From the NCBI RefSeq assembly GCF_041821045.1, contig NZ_JBGUAW010000010.1, positions 62,001-126,000 on the forward strand: a DNA stretch of 64,000 nucleotides. The letters run 5' to 3'. Below, piece by piece: positions 61,684 to 64,000 of the stretch. This stretch comes from Thiohalorhabdus sp. Cl-TMA (GTDB lineage: Bacteria > Pseudomonadota > Gammaproteobacteria > Thiohalorhabdales > Thiohalorhabdaceae). How positions within the stretch are numbered: the first letter of the stretch is position 1; every line of letters begins with the position of its first letter. A model generated the notes under the pieces. It was given only the letters and a program-made list of their open reading frames with translations, had not been told where the DNA came from and searched no databases. The translations under genes and the position numbers were made by a program.

Positions 61684-64000
61684 TCACGGCTTCCTCCCCT
61701 CGGCCTGCTCGCGTAGCTCGTACAGCAGCTGAAGCGCCTGGCGGGGGGTGAGATCATCGGGGTCCAGCTCGCGGAGCCTTTCCATGACCGGATCCGGGGC
61801 GGTGCTGAACAGGTCCAGCTGCGGGGTGGGCTGGGGATTCCCGGGCTCGTGGGACGGCGTCACCGCGCCGGACTCCAGCTCCTCCAGCAGATCCCGGGCC
61901 CGCTCGATCACGGGCCCGGGCAGCCCCGCCAGGGAGCCGACCTGGAGACCGTAGCTGCGGTCGGCGGCGCCGTCCTGGACCGTGTGCAGGAAGATCACCC
62001 GCTCCCCGTACTCGCGGGCGGATACATGCACGTTGGCCACGCCGCTCAGCCGGTCCGCCAGGTCGGTGAGCTCGAAGTAGTGGGTGGCGAACAGAGCCCA
62101 GGAGCGATTGCTTTCGGCGAGCCGCTCGGCGCTCGCCCAGGCCAGGGCCAGTCCGTCGAAGGTGGAGGTGCCGCGGCCGATCTCGTCCATGAGCACCAGG
62201 GAATCCGGCCCGGCGTTGTGCAGGATATTGGCCGTCTCGGTCATCTCCACCATGAAGGTGGAGCGTCCGGAAGCGAGGTCGTCCCGGGCGCCGATGCGCG
62301 TGAAGATGCGGTCCACCGGCCGCAGGCGGGCCTCGGCGGCGGGCACGTAGCTGCCCGCGTGCGCCAGCAGGGTGATCAGGGCCACCTGGCGCATGTAGGT
62401 GGACTTGCCGCCCATGTTCGGCCCGGTGATGAGCAGCATGCGCCTACGGTTATGGAGATTCAGATCGTTGGGCACGAAGGGTTCGCTGCTGGCACGCTCC
62501 ACCACCGGATGGCGGCCTTCCCGGATGGTCAAGGACTGGTCCTCGGTCCATTCGGGCTGGACGTAGTCCAGGGTTTCCGCGCGTTCGGCGAAACAGGCGA
62601 GCACATCCACCTCGGCAACCACGTGGGCGAGGGGCTGGAGCGTGGTCAGGTCGGCGCGCAAGGCCTCCATCAGCTCCTCGAACAGGGCCTTCTCCCGGGC
62701 CAGAGCACGCTCGGCCGCCGACAGGGCCTGTTCCTCGAACCGCTTGAGGTCCGGCGTGACGAACCGTTCGGCATTTTTCAGGGTCTGCTTGCGGATATAG
62801 CGCTCGGGAACCCGATCCAGGCGGGACTTGGATACCTCGATGTAGTAGCCGTGCACCTTGTTGTAGGCCACCTTAAGATTATCGATGCCGGTGGCCTCCC
62901 GCTCCTCGGCTTCCAGACGGACCAGGTAATCGCCGGCGTTGTCCCCCACATCCTTGAGCGCATCCAGCTCTTCGTCGAACCCGGCCCGAATGAAGCCGCC
63001 GTCGCGGACGGTGGCGGGCGGCTGATCCACGAGCGCGCGGCGCAGATGGTTCACCCATTCGTCCTGGGGCGGAAGAGCGGCCGAAAGCCGCGCGAGCCGG
63101 GGGCTGTCGTGCCGTTCCAGTGCGATCCGGACTTCAGGAAGCGCCGCAAGACTCTCCTCCAGGCTCTTGATATCCCTGGGGTTTGCCGAGCCCAGCCCAA
63201 CCCGTGTCAGGACCCGCTCCATGTCCCCGATGCGGTCCAGCACCTCCCGCATCTCCACGAAGCGCCCGCCCTCCAGTAGGGAGCCCACTGCCTGGTGACG
63301 CAGGCGGAGCGCTTCGATGTCCCGCAGTGGACGATTGAGCCAGTGGCGGAGCAGGCGGGCGCCCATGGGCGTGACGGTGCGATCGATGACCCCTACCAGA
63401 TGGGTGCTGCCCTCGCCGGAGAGCGTCCGGTCGATCTCCAGATTACGGCGGGTGGCCGCATCCATGACCACCGCCTCGCCAGTGCGCTCCCGGACCAGGG
63501 CGCGGAGATGGGGAAGCAGGCCCTTCTGGGTCTCCCGGGCGTAGATCAGCAGGGCGCCCGCGGCGGGGATACCCGCGCTCAGCCCCTCGCAGTCGAAGGC
63601 GGAGAGGTCGCGGGTACCGAACTGCTCGGTGAGGTATTCGCGCGCCGTTTCCTCCTGAAAAGACCAGGCGGGTCGGAGCTGGACGCGGTCGCTGTAGGTG
63701 GCACTCATGGCCTCGGGTAGGGCGTGGCCCTCGGGCAGGATGATCTCCGCCGGGTTCAGCCGCGTCACCTCGCCGCCCAGGGACTCCCCGGAGTCCAGCT
63801 CGGTGACGGTGAAACGCCCGGTGGACAGGTCCAGGGCAGCCAGCCCCCAAATGCGCTCCTCCCGGTCAGGGACCACCGCCGCCAGGAAGTTGTTGGCCCG
63901 CTCCTCCAGCAGATGGGACTCCGTGAGGGTGCCCGGGGTGACCACGCGAACCACCTTGCGCTCCACGGGCCCCTTGGCCGCATTGGGGTCGCCCATCTGC
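61684..64000 (-). CDS. mutS: DNA mismatch repair protein MutS (N terminus outside the window)
   Basis: About 772 residues to the right edge. The frame is open past the edge, and IGDPNAAKGPVERKVVRVVT-like sequence at the border belongs to the end of the mismatch-binding domain I, so the first ~100 residues are missing. Seen are the connector, lever and clamp (RFVTPDLKRFEEQALSAAER) and the ATPase: LITGPNMGGKSTYMRQVALI (Walker A), STFMVEMTETANIL, LVLMDEIGRGTSTFDGLALA (Walker B) and FATHYFELTDLA. It detects mismatches and recruits MutL. The methionine near the right edge is internal, not the start. Confidence 0.96.
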   Translation of the reverse strand, partial: QMGDPNAAKGPVERKVVRVVTPGTLTESHLLEERANNFLAAVVPDREERIWGLAALDLSTGRFTVTELDSGESLGGEVTRLNPAEIILPEGHALPEAMSATYSDRVQLRPAWSFQEETAREYLTEQFGTRDLSAFDCEGLSAGIPAAGALLIYARETQKGLLPHLRALVRERTGEAVVMDAATRRNLEIDRTLSGEGSTHLVGVIDRTVTPMGARLLRHWLNRPLRDIEALRLRHQAVGSLLEGGRFVEMREVLDRIGDMERVLTRVGLGSANPRDIKSLEESLAALPEVRIALERHDSPRLARLSAALPPQDEWVNHLRRALVDQPPATVRDGGFIRAGFDEELDALKDVGDNAGDYLVRLEAEEREATGIDNLKVAYNKVHGYYIEVSKSRLDRVPERYIRKQTLKNAERFVTPDLKRFEEQALSAAERALAREKALFEELMEALRADLTTLQPLAHVVAEVDVLACFAERAETLDYVQPEWTEDQSLTIREGRHPVVERASSEPFVPNDLNLHNRRRMLLITGPNMGGKSTYMRQVALITLLAHAGSYVPAAEARLRPVDRIFTRIGARDDLASGRSTFMVEMTETANILHNAGPDSLVLMDEIGRGTSTFDGLALAWASAERLAESNRSWALFATHYFELTDLADRLSGVANVHVSAREYGERVIFLHTVQDGAADRSYGLQVGSLAGLPGPVIERARDLLEELESGAVTPSHEPGNPQPTPQLDLFSTAPDPVMERLRELDPDDLTPRQALQLLYELREQAEGRKP

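Overview
The window comes from a GC-rich proteobacterial chromosome, most like a gammaproteobacterium or Acidithiobacillia-type chemolithotroph. The basis is a GspC-to-GspN type II secretion operon, a GlrK/GlrR two-component system with a lipoprotein gene between its members, Slp lipoproteins, MsrPQ, UbiB and MltB, together with genes often found in autotrophic sulfur or ammonia oxidisers: a bacterial sucrose synthase, a DUF3417-type glucan phosphorylase and GH57 with MalQ. No insertion sequence, prophage or CRISPR array is visible. The genus cannot be named from the sequence alone.

Left part (1-14.6 kb): storage carbohydrate and signalling. A truncated GH57 enzyme and malQ (+) face glgP (-). 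Between them is the best non-coding candidate of the window: a TTGACA/GATAAG promoter with a 7-bp dyad across its -10 box and, about 70 nt downstream, a perfect 11-bp terminator stem with a U-tract. A DUF3330 mini-protein and an unusual M1-like metallopeptidase precede glgP on the minus strand, followed to the right by mltB. A sucrose synthase gene is divergent and leads into a PhnD-like binding protein that overlaps a membrane GGDEF-EAL protein by 4 bp.

Middle (14.6-36.3 kb): housekeeping and stress repair. A minus-strand run carries two Slp-family lipoproteins, msrP, msrQ, the ABC-F gene yheS and an XPF/ERCC4-type nuclease. Then come a macro-domain protein, an EF-hand lipoprotein, glrK-lipoprotein-glrR, egtD (ergothioneine) and an aspartate aminotransferase. 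Divergent to these is uvrB, which looks leaderless, followed by a low-molecular-weight phosphatase, a fructosamine-kinase-like gene and tRNA-Ser(UGA). Several small conserved-looking orphans, an EamA transporter, an MTH1187-type thiamine-binding protein, a Sel1 protein and cysM follow.

36.3-37.6 kb is a decay zone: an NmrA-type oxidoreductase with two frameshifts and an alpha/beta hydrolase with a large internal deletion lie side by side as pseudogenes.

Right part (38-64 kb): a PolB-like 3'-5' exonuclease, rlmD and an AbgT-type transporter with no canonical start codon; a 558-bp AT-rich regulatory gap; the complete gspCDEFGHIJKLMN operon, with almost every junction overlapping or abutting and one structured 89-nt gap before the major pseudopilin gspG; ligA; a UbiK/phasin-like coiled-coil protein with ubiB; an SH3-domain membrane protein (YgiM type); a CHASE2-adenylate cyclase with an overlapping FecR-domain partner; and the C-terminal part of mutS running off the right edge.
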